From assembly GCF_018873765.1 (NCBI RefSeq), contig NC_057922.1, positions 12,475,563 through 12,539,562 on the forward strand: a stretch of 64,000 nt of DNA. The letters run 5' to 3'. The DNA is from Telopea speciosissima. Taxonomy: Eukaryota > Streptophyta > Magnoliopsida > Proteales > Proteaceae. The position numbers and the translations under genes were made by a program. The notes under the pieces were generated by a model that searched no databases, was not told where the DNA came from, and was given only the letters and a program-made list of their open reading frames with translations. Shown here in pieces: positions 21,683-33,301 of the stretch (its first letter is position 1; the number at the start of each line of letters is the position of its first letter).

Positions 21683-24600
21683 TTAATTGGATAGATAAAG
21701 AATAATTGGGATTTTTTTGGAAGAACTATAGAGAAGATTTATTAGCCCGAATTATTACTTTTTTGTTTTAACATGTGGAAAAGAATATGTCAATGCCATG
21801 TTTGAAAATGGTGTACTCTGTGATCAATTTGGCACTATAGTAAAAACAGAAAAATAGATCAATAGGTACAAATCTCACCCTAATGGACTAGCTTGACATA
21901 CTTACACTAAAGCAAAGATTACAGTACTAAGCTGTCACTCTCTTTTTGAAGATTGAAGAAGTACATTCTGGAAAGAGCCACACTCTTTGATTTCACATTT
22001 AAGTAAAAACTGTGATATGAAGAATGTACTATCGATTATTTTCTGGGGTTGTCCTCAAATGAATAATTGGATTATCAGAAAAGGAAAGAAACATTGCCAC
22101 TCTGTACTTGGCTAATCCATTAGCCTAGAATGCACATTATTTATGCCTAAGAAGTATGAGACCCCTCTCCACTATTGTTGGCAAGTAATACCTATGAAAA
22201 AGCCTCCTCGAAGATAATAAGGTATGCAGAGAATCAAAGATACTTATAATTAAAGTCAGAAAAAACCTCTAGACGATTCAGGAGAGATATGTCTTTAAAA
22301 TTGGTAATCACGTAGGTTTCAATTTTCAAAAGAGATATGACATTGTGGTACCGAAGCCATGTGCATGTTGCCTCTTCAAGCCATACCTGATCTAATGGCC
22401 CAAACCCAGTGTTTAGAGGGGTGCCTTGGACGCTTGGGATGCCTGATGGTTGTCTCTGATGTCCTTTCTTTTCTGGATGGTTGAGACGCCATCAGGCATC
22501 TGGAGTGCCATTCAGGACAGGGAAAACATTCGTGGCTCTCCATACTGTTCCAAATTTAAAGTACTGTTCAATCTTCAGATCAATTGTTTTGATATGTTGT
22601 TATTTTAATTGGTACTTATTCCCTATGAATTTTATTACTTAGGAGCTTTGTCCTATGAAAGTTTAATAATGCTCAACTTGTCTGGTTGCTATTTTCCTTC
22701 CTGGTTTTCCTGTTTCATGTCATGAACAAGAATATTTTTAGTATACTTGTTTAAATTCTAATCTTATGTTAGCATTTACTCTTTCTTAGCAAGCAATGTC
22801 AATCATTCAAGAAAAGGGCTGAACTGGTTAAGGATGGCTTAGAGAAAGGTGTACCCGGTATCATAGTGATGGTCAATCCAGAGAAGGTATGTTTATTTAG
22901 TTGGTTTGGTCTATTTTTTGGTTAAAAGTAGATTCAGCTATTTTGAGAGTTGCATTGCCTATATTTATTCACTCATGTGGCAGTAATGTCACAGTTTCTC
23001 ATATCATATGTATAATAATCAGACGAACTATGGCAAAAAATTTGACAGTCAGGAATGTTTCTTTCAATTTATGTTATGCATTATCATAGTTTGTTTGATT
23101 GATAAAGAAGGCTGAAAATTAAACAAAATGCACTCACCTATGCACTAAACCTGAGCACAACAATTGGCATTGTTTGTCCCAAGTTAGAACTTTGAGAAAC
23201 TTACAGTTTATGCTTATGGTTTATTATGCTAATTGTATAAGGCTCAAGGATTAGTGGTTGGTTAAAATGTCTTTCCAGATGACTCCTCTCTTCATTCTTT
23301 AGCAAGAGGAGATAATAGAAGCAACAAATTACTAACATTTGGGATTGTTTGCAATAGGGAATAGGACATGCATGTTCTATAGATAAACATCCGAAAGTGA
23401 TAAAAAGGGAATGATACGTAAGAAGATCTATCAGTTTTGTCAAGAATACTAGAAACTCCAAAGTTAATGCAACTAGTGGATTTTGTAGTTAGGGTAAGCT
23501 CCCTTATCTTTATGGTTTCTTTGTGGGAACATGTTATGTGAATAGTAGGCTTATGGGTAGATTTGCTAAAGAATCCTGACATAAGTTGAACTATATCTGC
23601 AACATCATTTGTTTAGTTCAAACTTTAACATCAACTGCAATTCTGAAAGACTAGAGATTGGCCAACCCTTTCACTATAGAGCCAGTGAAAGCGTTTATTG
23701 GATAACCAGTGTAATGCCATATGAGGAAGTAAAAAGAAGGGAAGCCTGATTTTTTATCTTTATGTCAAATTATTAGATGTTTAATTTGATAAAAGCTTGA
23801 TTTGGCAATCCAACCCTGAACCCCACCCCCACCCCCCAAAAAAAATTAATTAAGAAAACGAATTAAATTAACTAATATTTAAGCTCACTCAATTATTATT
23901 GTTACAACTGCTTATTTCGAAAGCTCTAGTTGTTAAGTTAGGATTACAACAATGTATGTCAGCCCACACCAGTACGGCAGTACCCCCCCCCCCCCCCCCA
24001 ACGTGAGGCCCATACACACACGACTTTGTATGTGACACCATCACGTGGCACCAAGGTGGCACAATGCATAGGGGCACAACAACATATAACACAAACCCTT
24101 AGACTTACCAGGGATTGAACACCCAACCTCCTGCCTCTGATATCAAGTTACAACCTCTAATCTCAAAAGCTCGAGCTATTAAGTAAGGGCCACAACAATG
24201 TATATCAACACACAACAGTTATCCTGACAAAAGAATTGATGTTTCTTTTTTGTCCTGCATTAATATTTGTAATCAGTGTCTCATAAAAATTATGTTCTCT
24301 TTTTGCATGAAAAGATAGTGTCTTTAACTTTGTAAATAAACATGAATCCTATAATTTTCCTATTACAGTGAGATTACCATTCTGGTGTTAAGTGTGAGGA
24401 ATCCATCTCTGATGCATTAGTTAATCTTGAGATTACTTTTGGAGCTGTTGGTGGGGTATCTCTCCCTCTTTATTTCTCATTAAAATTCTTGTGTTTTTTT
24501 AACTTTCCAGCCAAGAAAGGGATGCTTCGAGATACGGGAGGAAGATGGAGAGAAATTTGTTTCACTTTTGGTAAATTTCAATCAACCTCAGTTATTAATA

Positions 24601-27600
24601 TTTATCCGAAAGAGAAGAAACTATTCATTTGTCATGAATATGTTAGCATGGTGGCAATTCCAAGCCCGCTACACTGACCCACACAAATGAACCCAAAGTA
24701 GTATGAGTAACAAATGGACTGTTATCAGGTTTGCCATGTTAAGCTGAATATTAAATGAGCCAGGCTCAGGCATGGGCTCTGGATCTGATGGGCTAATGTA
24801 CATCCTTCAGTCCTAAACCAGTTGAGCCTGCTCAATGAATGATTAACACATTTTCAGTAATGCTTACTTCTTTCCCAAAAAAAAAAAAGATCAAGTTATT
24901 TAACGTTCACGATATATTTAATGATTAAGCAAACCATCTAAACAGGCTTAATGAGTAATGAGCAGGGCTCAGCTGCCTACCCTCTGCCTCTTTAATAACC
25001 CTAACCTGACCAAGTTGCCATGCTTCCATTTTAGTTGTTTGGCTTTTATATTCTTTTTAATGCTTCTAGTTTGTGTTGAATCGTGTTTATTCTGGAATTT
25101 TTTTTTTTAAATTGCTGGAAACGCAACATGGTGATCGCTAAATGTGGTTTCTCTTTGTGTGGGTGTTGATGAGGGTGAGGGTGCCTACATGTTGGGATAG
25201 GGCTTACCTGAGTGAGAGGGATTGGAGAAGAGGGTAGAAACGGGTTCAGTTAATGGTACTCAGGAGGAGCCAGTTCGGTTTAAATTTTTACTTGTAATCG
25301 TGAGTTCTTCAAATCTTTGGTTACCAATGCCCACGTTAATGACATTTGGGAGGAACTTATAAGTAGATGTCCTTTTTTTTTTGGCTAGGAATCAGAATGA
25401 ATATATTAATGAAAAAGAAAATTACAAAGATTATACCTGGGCATACCCAGGGGATACAAGAACAAAAAAGGGAAAGGACTGCCCCTCCTTAGGCAATGTC
25501 GGCCAACCCCAAAGAAATGAACTAGGTAAAACAATACCTGGGCATTCCCAAGATATCCTTCCTGATCTCTTCTTGAATGTGGAACTTATAAGTAGATGTC
25601 TTTACAAAGTGCTTTTGAAGTCTGAAATTCCATTGACGTGTGTAGCACATTAGGTAGTGAAATCACCAAAAAATAGTTTTGTCTAGTGATATGTATAGAA
25701 GAGGTATTGTAAGGTAAATATGGGTTATTGTTATGTGGATTTGGCTATGGAATTCTATAGTATATATGAAATCACTGCCCTATCCAGATGGGCAAATGGG
25801 AGGGAGGATTAGACCCCCCAGACCCTTTTACTCCCCCATTTTGCTACCGTTACCATTTTCTTATTGGGTTACAACTTCTTACCCTTACTGTCCAAATCAG
25901 GTTAGAGTAGGGTGGGTAAATAGAGATACCCATTGCCATCCCTAAGAGTAGGTGAGCATGCTTCCTCAGTTTTTTCTTATGTGCATATATGAGGCTGTAT
26001 CTGTTGAGAACTTGTTCCTTTATTGCATGTTTGCGAGATAGGTCTGGCACTATTTTTCTGGCATTATTTTAGATGATTTGGGTGTTCCCTAAGGATGTGA
26101 CGTTGGTTTGGATTTGGAATTATGCTCCCTTTGGGTGTAGAGGTAGTTTTTATGAGGAGTTTTATTTAGATTTCCAATGATGTTTATGGGAGCAGAATAC
26201 CAAACTTTTCAATGATTTTTATTGTAACTCAGGTGGTGATCAATTGTCATAATCCTTAGGTTACTCAATAGGCTATAGTGGAGTCCTTTTTAAAGTCATT
26301 CTGGTGGGGAATGTTATCTAGAGATGATGCAAGATTGGTATGGTTTGGTTCATCTGGTTCAGACCAACACATGTGGTTCAAGAATTGGGTCAGATCTGGT
26401 TCTAGAACCAGATACCATGAAGCTAGTTTAGGGAACTTTTTGTGGCTGTGATTCCATAATTCCTGATGTACAATGATTTTATTCTCTCACACTACTTGTG
26501 GTGCCCATTTGGGGGAGATTTAAAGCTTGTGGTTATAGAGTTCCTTAATTGATAGTGAAATACCACCTGAGACGAAAACTCACAACTCAGGTTTGGAAAC
26601 TGGTTCCTGTCCTTGTGCTAGATCCACTTGCAGATTTTTTTCCATCGTAATCCCTGCTAGTTGTGTCTCTTATCAAATGAAACTACGAGGGTAGGGGATT
26701 GTGAAACTTTATTTTAAAGTTTTGTGGGATTTGGAGTCTTGGGTGGAGTGTTGGATAGATCGCAAGAGGATTTTCTCCTTCTCTGTTGAGGTTGAAGATG
26801 AATGATTAGTAAGATTACTAATAAGGCCAGTTTCTTTATATCCTTTGTTCCTTACTTTCCGAGTTTTATTCTATTATGTCCCATTCTTGTTTTAAACACC
26901 AGATTCATCCCCTCCTTCAAATTAATTACTTCCTCCAGATTCGTCCCCTCCTTTAAATTAATTACTTCCAGGTCCGAAATCATGTTCACCTCTTTTAAAA
27001 GGTGCTAGACTATCCTGAAATTTATTTGATTGCCATTACTCATAGTATTGTGAGTTCTTATCACTTTGTTAGGCCATAGCGATCCAAATTTAAGGGTTTC
27101 GTAACCTAGGATTGCATCATTCTGCCCAGACATCGTGAGCTAGTTTTTAGAAATTGTTTCTTTACTGATTAGTAAAGTTGTCTAGATGGACTGGAATAAG
27201 AATTATAACTTCCAGATTTATTTTCTAGGTTTTTCTATTTTTTTTAGTTTCTTTATTAGCTTAGGAATTCCATCTCAGCCCAAGCAAGAGGTTGTTTCCT
27301 TTTGTAGTTGAGTTAGTTCCTTTATTGCTTCTCATCCCAATCGGTTGGGAGGTTTAGGAGTCTTTTTTTCATCCTTTTTTATTTTATGTTTTCAGGATTA
27401 TAAAGCAATGTAAAGGCCAAGTATAGCCTCCACCATAATTTGATCGGATGAATGGATTAGAAGTAGTTAGAATTTAAAATGGAGGTTGATGCCTCTCCTT
27501 TCTCTCTCCTCCCCCCCCCCCCCCCCAATGAATCGGCTCTCCTCTCCTTATTTTTTGTCTTCCCACCATCAGTAGATCCATATCTCCAATCTACGTAACA

Positions 27601-30600
27601 TGGTATCAGGGCTAAACCTAGCCTTAGATACCATGGATCTATCTCTTCGATATTTGCTTAAACCATTCGCAAGCTCTCTTGCACAATTTTAAGTTCTTGG
27701 TCGTATAATTTAAGAATCAATTGCTGTCACATCCGATCTATGGAATCTTCCTTTGACAAACCGATCTCAGCCATTGAGCAATGGGTGGAAGAAATGATGG
27801 AGGACGAGGTGGCACTAATGATCATTAATGATCAACTTGTGGAGGAGCATAAAATCTAGGGGTGTCAATGGGTCGGGTTGGGCCGGGCCTGCCTAAACCC
27901 TGAACCTGACCCTAGAGGTCTAAACCCTAACCCTGACCCTGACCCAACCCTGACAGGGCCAAGAAACCCTCAACCCTTACCCGACCCTGCCAGGGTTTTT
28001 CTCTGGCCCGGCCCGACCCGACCCGATCCATTGCAGCAGCATTCTGGAAATTCAAATTCTTGGGTAGAGACTGAAATTGAGCTGCTATTTCCCAAAAACA
28101 AAATACGATCATCACCAATGCTTTGAATTGGGATCCACTTTGCTGGCTTGCTCTCCTCATCATCCAATTTGCGAACCCAAAACTTTATAGTTTTGAAATT
28201 GTATGGTGGGTGGACAACGATATCTTTGTAATCATCTGCATCTTCACTGTTATCAACTTCAACTTCTTCGTTGTCCTCGTAACGCCACTTGTAATGCCTT
28301 AAAACAAGGAATAACTCCCCTAATGATTCCACCAAATAAGACATGTCGCATATTCTCCGTTCCCGACCACTGATTTCCTTCCCAATTGGGATTAGAGTTT
28401 CAGAAGAAGAAGTGAAGTCATAAGTTAGAACATGTCCGTGGTTGCTAACAGCATAGAGTAGTAGTCCCTTATAGAATATAACATCTTCAAAACAACGCCA
28501 GTTTTGAATAGTTGAATCCTTGGGGGGCATTTGAATGCATCCACTGTAAATAGCCAGCCTTGAGAAGATCCACAACACCACTTATTCTGAATCTCTGGGA
28601 TGTGAAGTCCATTATTAATCTTCTTGCGACTTGAAAGATTAAAGAAGGGTCGGATTTTAGTGGTGTCATTGTCAGGGGGAAGCATCAGAAATATTGGAAG
28701 TAGACGACTACGGGGACAATGCTTATAAAGAATTCAGGGTCGGGTCCGGGCCGGGCTAGGCCCTGACCCGCCCTTCGGGCTGGCAGATCAGGGTCGGGTT
28801 CGGGCCGGGCTGAGGGCAGGTTGGGGCCGGTTCGGGCCAGCCGGGTATTATTGACACCCATAATAAAATCTCTCCAATTAATTTATGTTTTCAAGTTGCA
28901 TCTTCGACAATGAACTTTTCGCTGATTTTGTATCGTTTGATCGTGGTTTGATCAATGATTTTGTTGGTTCAAGGATGGATGCTGATCATGTGTTGGAGAT
29001 CCTCCCATTTAAAAAAAATCGGGGCTAGTGTTTTAAAACAAGGTGGAATAATGCAGGACTAATTTGGTTTCAGTTGTATTGGTTTGTTCATCTGGTTCAA
29101 ACCAACCCCTACGGTTAAGAATCGGTTCTGATCTAGTTCTTAAAATTAGTTCTTGTGATTTGTGGAGCTAGTTTGTAGACTTTTATGTGGTCTGGAGTTC
29201 CATAATTCCTGATTTTCAGGAACTTTTTAGTCACACAACTTTTGGGTCTCATTTGAGGAATTTTATGGCTTACAGTTATAGAGTTTCTGAATTTCAGGAA
29301 TCCTCTTCACCCACTAGTTGTTAACTAGTTTTTAGGGATTTGTTTCTTTATTTTAGTATTGGTTAAGTTTTCTAGGTGGCCTGGAATAAGAATTATAAAT
29401 TTCAGTTTTATTTTAAGTCAATTATTTATTATATCTTTAGTTTCCTTATTAGTGTAGGGAACTCCATCTCAGCCCATGCAAGGGGAGGTTTCCTTTTTTA
29501 GTTAGGTTAGTTCATTTAATGCTTCTGGTAATTTAGGAATGTTAACTCATCCTAATCAGTTGTGAGGTTTAGATAATCCTTTTTTTATTTCTGCTTTTAG
29601 CATTATAAAGCAATGCAAAGGCTTAATAGCCTCCCCCATGATCTAATTGAATGATGGATTAGAAGTAGTTTGAAATTGAAGTAGAGGTTGGTGCTTCTCC
29701 TTTTCTCTCTCCTCTCCTCCCCCAACAAATTGTTCTTTACTCCTTTTCCCTCAGCGTGTGATCTTTCTCATAGTTGTCGCCTATACATCCATTCGCCTTG
29801 GATGCCTTGTTGGTCTCCCCTTGCATCCAGCCCCCCTCCAACCCCGTGACAATATGATCTTTCTCATTTTTCTCTCTCTTCCCACCATCAGCAAATCGTA
29901 GTTCAAAATTCTGCAAAATCTCTCCGCAATTTCAAAATTTGTTGTGATTTCAACATGGTCGAGATGAAATGCCACACTAATCATGGATTCAACACTGTTT
30001 TGGTCATTTCGGTAAATGCTCTAGTATAGGTTACCTCCAGTATGTAGATGAAGCCATTTACAGGGCAGCTGTGGAGGACTTTGAGCATTTCTTTCAGCAC
30101 ACTGACCTGGCCTGCATTTGTCATACAATCGGAGGAAAATTGGCATCGGCACCATCGGTCAATGAGTGGGCTCGATCCTCCACGTCATAGTTTGTGGTAT
30201 TAGCCATTATGATGGCCTAAGGAGTTAGGAAGTCTAATCTGTATTCATGTATCACCGCACAGTATTGTATTGTTGGGACTTGGTCTCTATGAGTCTATGT
30301 TACGTGTACTTTTTACTATTATCAACATTATGTTTCTTCATTCAAGGTGCATAATTTACTTGTTTTACTTGCCTTTTCTGTGTTATAGAATAGGAAATAT
30401 TACACAAGGTATATAATAGGGATTGGTATATACTACTTTCTTTTTTGGTCTTCTAGCACTAAAACATTGTGTAGAGTAAGAAATATTACACAAGGTATAC
30501 AATAGTGTTCGGCATACACTGCCAACCAAGGGTGCAAATCCAAACCACCACTTTGTGTGACTTTTCTTGCAATATAAAGTTTTACATATGATGTTTATAT

Positions 30601-33200
30601 AGGCTAAAATAAGGTTTCCTTGAAGTATTGGAGCTTTACATGCCCCTTTGCCCCCCGAAATGGCCAGCCGAAACTAAACAGCAAAAAATGCTGTTTTGGC
30701 GAAATTTCAGTAAATTTCGACAGCCGAAACGAGACTGAAACCCAAGTTTTCGAACTATGCTGCAGATCCATCTCTCCTATCCACGTCAAGAGATTAGAAG
30801 CATTTAAATCCAAACCATTTCATTTTGTTCTGAAAGGAACACTTTGATAGATAAAACAAAAAATTGGACATGGTTCAACAAATTTAGCAACCAATAAGGA
30901 AATTCAAAATCAAATATTGGACATAATTAAAGATATGTATGATGGTGCGATGACAAGTGTAAGAACTATGAGGGCCAAGGTAGTGAATTCCAAATTACAA
31001 TTGAGTTACATCAAGGATTAGATTTAAGCCCTTATTTGTTTGTGCTTATCATAGAATGATTTAACCAAAGACATTCAAGATGAGGCTCCTTGGTGTATGC
31101 TTTTTGCTGATGATATTGTTTTGGTGGATGAGACAAGTGCAGGGATTAACGCCAATTTAGAGTTATGGAGATCAACCTTGGAATCAAAAGGTTTTAAGAT
31201 AAGTAGAACAAAGATGGAGTATATGGTGTTTAACTTTGTTTACACTAGGACGGATAATGTGATGGTGAAAATTGATGAGTAGGGAGATTCTGCAAAGTGA
31301 TTATATTAGGTATCTTGGCTCAATCATAAATAAAGGTGATATAGAGGGTGATTTGATTCAGATTGAAGGAACTATAAGAGCCATGGGTAGACCGCAAATG
31401 ATCTTAGGGGAAGTGGTGAGGAAAGACATGTATAGTTTAGGCCTTGTATCAAGTATGACCTCAAATACAGCTGATTGGAGGGCAAGGCATGGATCCATGT
31501 AGCTGACCCCATTTAGTTGGGATAAGGCTGAGTTATTGTATTGGTTGATTATTTTGATTTAATATTGTACCAAAGTAATCAAATTCTAATTAAGTAATAA
31601 GTGGTGGAATGTGACAGGTAAAATTGATATTATCAAAACTTAAACAAAGGGTATAATGGAGAATATAATTCACTACAATGCCTATGTGAAAGGATATAAT
31701 GACATGAAAATCGAGACTAGCAATTCTATGTGGAGGACCTTGTGGTCCTAGAATTTTAAGAGGTTTGGGAATACTTAAGTGATTTGATCAGAAGACTAGA
31801 GACTTGAGGGCCTGAACAACTTTCTTTATTTGTACTTTTGCATTTTATCTTTTATTTATGGGAAAAGGTTCTCGGAGCCTAAAGCGTTTCCTACGCCATC
31901 ACATTTGATTTTTTTGAAGTATTTTATCTTATGAAAAAATGAATAAAAACTGATTTGTGAGATGGCGTAGGAAATGGAGTAGGTTCAGAGAACCCTTTCC
32001 ATGTTTTATATGTCTTAGCCTTAGTAAGTCCATTTATTAGTATACTGTAAGGAAATTGATTAATGCTCACAAAAGTTGGTGAATATTACCATTGCATGAG
32101 TTGTCACTTGACAAGTGATTAGTATACATTTGAGTGGCTTCATATTGTTGCTCCCTTGTGGCCAAGTGGTTGCGGGTTCTAGTCAGAAAACAGCCTGTGA
32201 AGCGGTGGTTAAGGCTGCGTACATTAAGACCCCCACCAGTCCCTGTGGTGACAGGAGCCTCGTGCACTGGGTACAAGTTGCTCCATATTATAACAGACAT
32301 CCCACCCTGATCCATCAGTCATATTCCAACCCAAGGATACGGATACTATATGGATTAAAAACGGTTTGAAAGATTCAAATGTTTATGAACATGCCATTGA
32401 CCTCTATTATGTTATAGAGCTTTGTGGCACACTTGGAATTTGTGAGGTTTGTGGTATTCTTGTAATTTATAATGGCTTTGAAGAATGTGTTGTCCCCTAT
32501 AACAAAATTGTATTGGGTTGAAACTCTGAATGGGTAGGATGGGTGCATGATCCTCTATAACATGGATAAATGTGTGCCCATTTCTTGGCATGAGGCAATG
32601 GTTGAATTTTATGGAGTTCACCAACCTTGGTGCACATTAATTTTACCTTTTTTCATAAACAAATAATCTATTTTAACCAATAATATTACTGGAACAAAAA
32701 AGTTGGTTTCAGATTTTTTGAGGGAAAACGTTGTCACAGTGCCTGTACAAGGAATATCTCTATCCTCCTACTGGATTCGGCTCCTGTCCTGCAGTGGCGG
32801 GAGCTGGAGCGTCCAGCCCATGGAAACCACCTAAAAACAGGGACCCACCTGTGAAATGACCACCCCACCCCTGTTTTTACTGTCGTTTAGCTGGGCTGGA
32901 CGCTCCAGCTCCCGCCACTGCAGGACAGGATCTTTTTCCTCCTACTAGGGGTGCAATTTGGGCCCCAAAAATCCTGAGCCTACCAGAACCCTGCTTCAAA
33001 TTTTCTGCCCCAAAAATCATCCTACTAGGGGTGCAATTCTTTGCTTGCTCAGTATGTTATCCTAACCATTTCTATTGAAGGTTGATTCATATATTTATTT
33101 CCCTGATATTTGTTTACAGGATATGAAACGTCCCTTCAAAAATATGAAGGACCTTGACATGGAAAAAGTCATCTCAGACATTATTCTGAAAATTAAATGA
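18953..33200 (+). CDS. Selenoprotein-H-like protein (Cys homologue, Rdx/thioredoxin-like fold)
   Basis: Four exons: 18953-19227, 22790-22886, 24511-24570 and 33120-33200, all with GT-AG junctions and joining in frame to 170 aa. Residues 1-80 are basic and Ser/Ala-rich, with a nuclear-localisation-like MAKKRK start and a KKPKKRGKK cluster resembling an AT-hook. From about 86 comes the conserved domain: TIIIEHC with a CKQC redox motif (split by intron 1 within the first Cys codon), then GCFEIREEDG and a C-terminal DMKRPFKNMKDL. Animal SelH has CxxU; this protein has CxxC, so no SECIS is needed. SelH-type proteins are nucleolar/nuclear redox-linked DNA-binding factors; that role here is inferred from the family. 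Intron 3 (8.5 kb) is full of transposons. It converges with VPS29. Confidence 0.9.
19228..22789 (+). other. Intron 1 of the selenoprotein-H-like gene
   Basis: Begins GTAACA right after the first base pair of the split Cys codon and ends ...TTTCTTAG. It holds a truncated Au-like SINE (21236-21342), a (CT)n/(TA)n tract at 21391-21417 and a (CA)n repeat at about 21658-21682. Part of 21540-21660 resembles decayed GATACG-type MITE sequence. No other gene was recognised. Confidence 0.7.
21236..21342 (+). mobile_element. Au-like SINE, 5'-truncated
   Basis: Matches the 3' body of the copies at 32147 and 61153 (reverse): AAACAGCCTCT, TACGTTATGACCCTCCCCAG, GGGAGCCTCGTGCACTGGGT and a T-run end. This body is characteristic of plant Au SINEs. 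The tRNA-like head is missing. Confidence 0.75.
22887..24510 (+). other. Intron 2 of the selenoprotein-H-like gene
   Basis: Bounded by GTATG and ...AACTTTCCAG. Contains a 14-17 base C run near 23986 and repeat-like GGGCACAAC text; no gene. A stretch at 24368-24455 is open in one frame but has no plausible role. Confidence 0.6.
27858..28862. mobile_element. Pack-MULE-like element carrying a host gene fragment
   Basis: The exact 9-bp repeat ATAAAATCT flanks it (27849-27857 and 28863-28871). The left end AGGGGTGTCAATGGGTC pairs with the inverse of the right end (ATTGACACCC). Both subterminal zones are strongly GC-rich with CGGGCCGGGC words. The middle 0.65 kb is ordinary-composition coding-like sequence from an F-box/DUF295 family gene on the minus strand. 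Acquisition of gene pieces between MULE ends defines Pack-MULEs. It is inserted within the LTR retroelement's internal region. Confidence 0.8.
28030..28690 (-). pseudogene. Captured DUF295 / F-box SKIP23-like gene fragment
   Basis: The minus strand first reads FFNLSSRKK...LHIPEI...CCGSSQGWL (from about 28680), then after a frame change WRCFEDVIFYKGLLLYAVS and a long frame with TYDFTSS, YLVESLGELFLVLRHY, KFWVRKLD and IGDDRILFLGNSSSISV. These are the beta-propeller-like blocks of the plant DUF295 family (F-box SKIP23/KIB type). The N-terminal F-box and C-terminal end are missing and at least one frameshift is present, so it is a fragment and not a working gene. The longest frame is 203 codons, but its last residues run into MULE end sequence. 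Confidence 0.85.
30880..31556 (+). mobile_element. LINE fragment (reverse transcriptase part), internally deleted
   Basis: Contains frames with LFADDIVLVDET (the reverse transcriptase 'ADD' motif), KFKISRTKMEYM-type text and YLGSIINKGDIEGD, then jumps to the LINE 3' domain (GRPQMILGEVVRKDMYSLGL) and the tail GATCCATGTAGCTGACCCCA. Frameshifts and the internal gap make it dead. The same family occurs at 52080-52950 (minus) and 53735-54305 (plus). Confidence 0.85.
32147..32285 (+). mobile_element. Au-like SINE
   Basis: The tRNA-like head (GTGGCCAAGTGG, B-box-like GGGTTCTAGTC) is followed by the Au body (AAACAGCCTGT, CTGCGTACATTAAGACC, GGAGCCTCGTGCACTGGGT). More complete than the copy in intron 1. 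Confidence 0.75.
32773..32936. mobile_element. MULE-type MITE, second member of the 14770 family
   Basis: Ends GGATTCGGCTCCTGTCCTGC and inverse GCAGGACAGGATC. The arms share CAGTGGCGGGAGCTGGAGCG with the 14770 copy. Flanked by a 10-bp direct repeat TCCTCCTACT (32763-32772 and 32937-32946). It lies about 180 bases before the last exon of the selenoprotein-H-like gene. Confidence 0.85.
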
Positions 33201-33255
33201 TGCACACTTCTCAGCATGGATCTCGTCACTGTAAGGATTGTTTTTTGGAAGGAGC

Positions 33256-33301
33256 CAGCATGGACGGAGTCATCTCAGACATTGTTGTGATGATCGAATA
33301 G
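33256..33301 (+). repeat. Partial duplication of the last exon in the 3' UTR
   Basis: ATGGACGGAGTCATCTCAGA followed by CATTGTTGTGATGATCGAATAG parallels the end of exon 4 (about 33157-33200, GACATGGAAAAAGTCATCTC...). It lies about 60 bases after the real stop codon and even ends in its own stop. Confidence 0.65.

Larger units (their letters stand above)
26320..29950 (+). mobile_element. Non-autonomous LTR retrotransposon, plus strand
   Basis: Two diverged direct repeats serve as LTRs: about 26320-27600 and about 29047-29900. They share a GTTCATCTGGTTCARACCAA start, a GGAATAAGAATTATAA block, a TATAAAGCAATG block and a CTTCCCACCATCAG end. The 3' LTR lacks about 0.5 kb present in the 5' LTR. Directly after the 5' LTR is TGGTATCAGGGC (27601-27612), a primer-binding site for initiator Met-tRNA. 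The internal part is only about 0.4 kb of element sequence plus the nested MULE. It has short gag-like text but no protease, reverse transcriptase or integrase, so it depends on other elements. Confidence 0.7.
24571..33119 (+). other. Intron 3 of the selenoprotein-H-like gene (8.5 kb, transposon-built)
   Basis: Runs from GTAAAT to ...TTGTTTACAG. Components, listed separately, are an LTR retroelement (26320-29950) with a nested gene-carrying MULE, a truncated LINE (30880-31556), a SINE (32147-32285) and a MITE (32773-32936). The sequence 24600-26300 is AT-rich with no identified element, apart from a TATATTAATG...GGGATACAAG stretch near 25380-25470 that resembles a retroelement edge. Confidence 0.8.

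Noticed and set aside
32147-32200. tRNA-like sequence
   Set aside because: It is the head of an Au-like SINE followed by the SINE body; no complete tRNA gene was found in the window.
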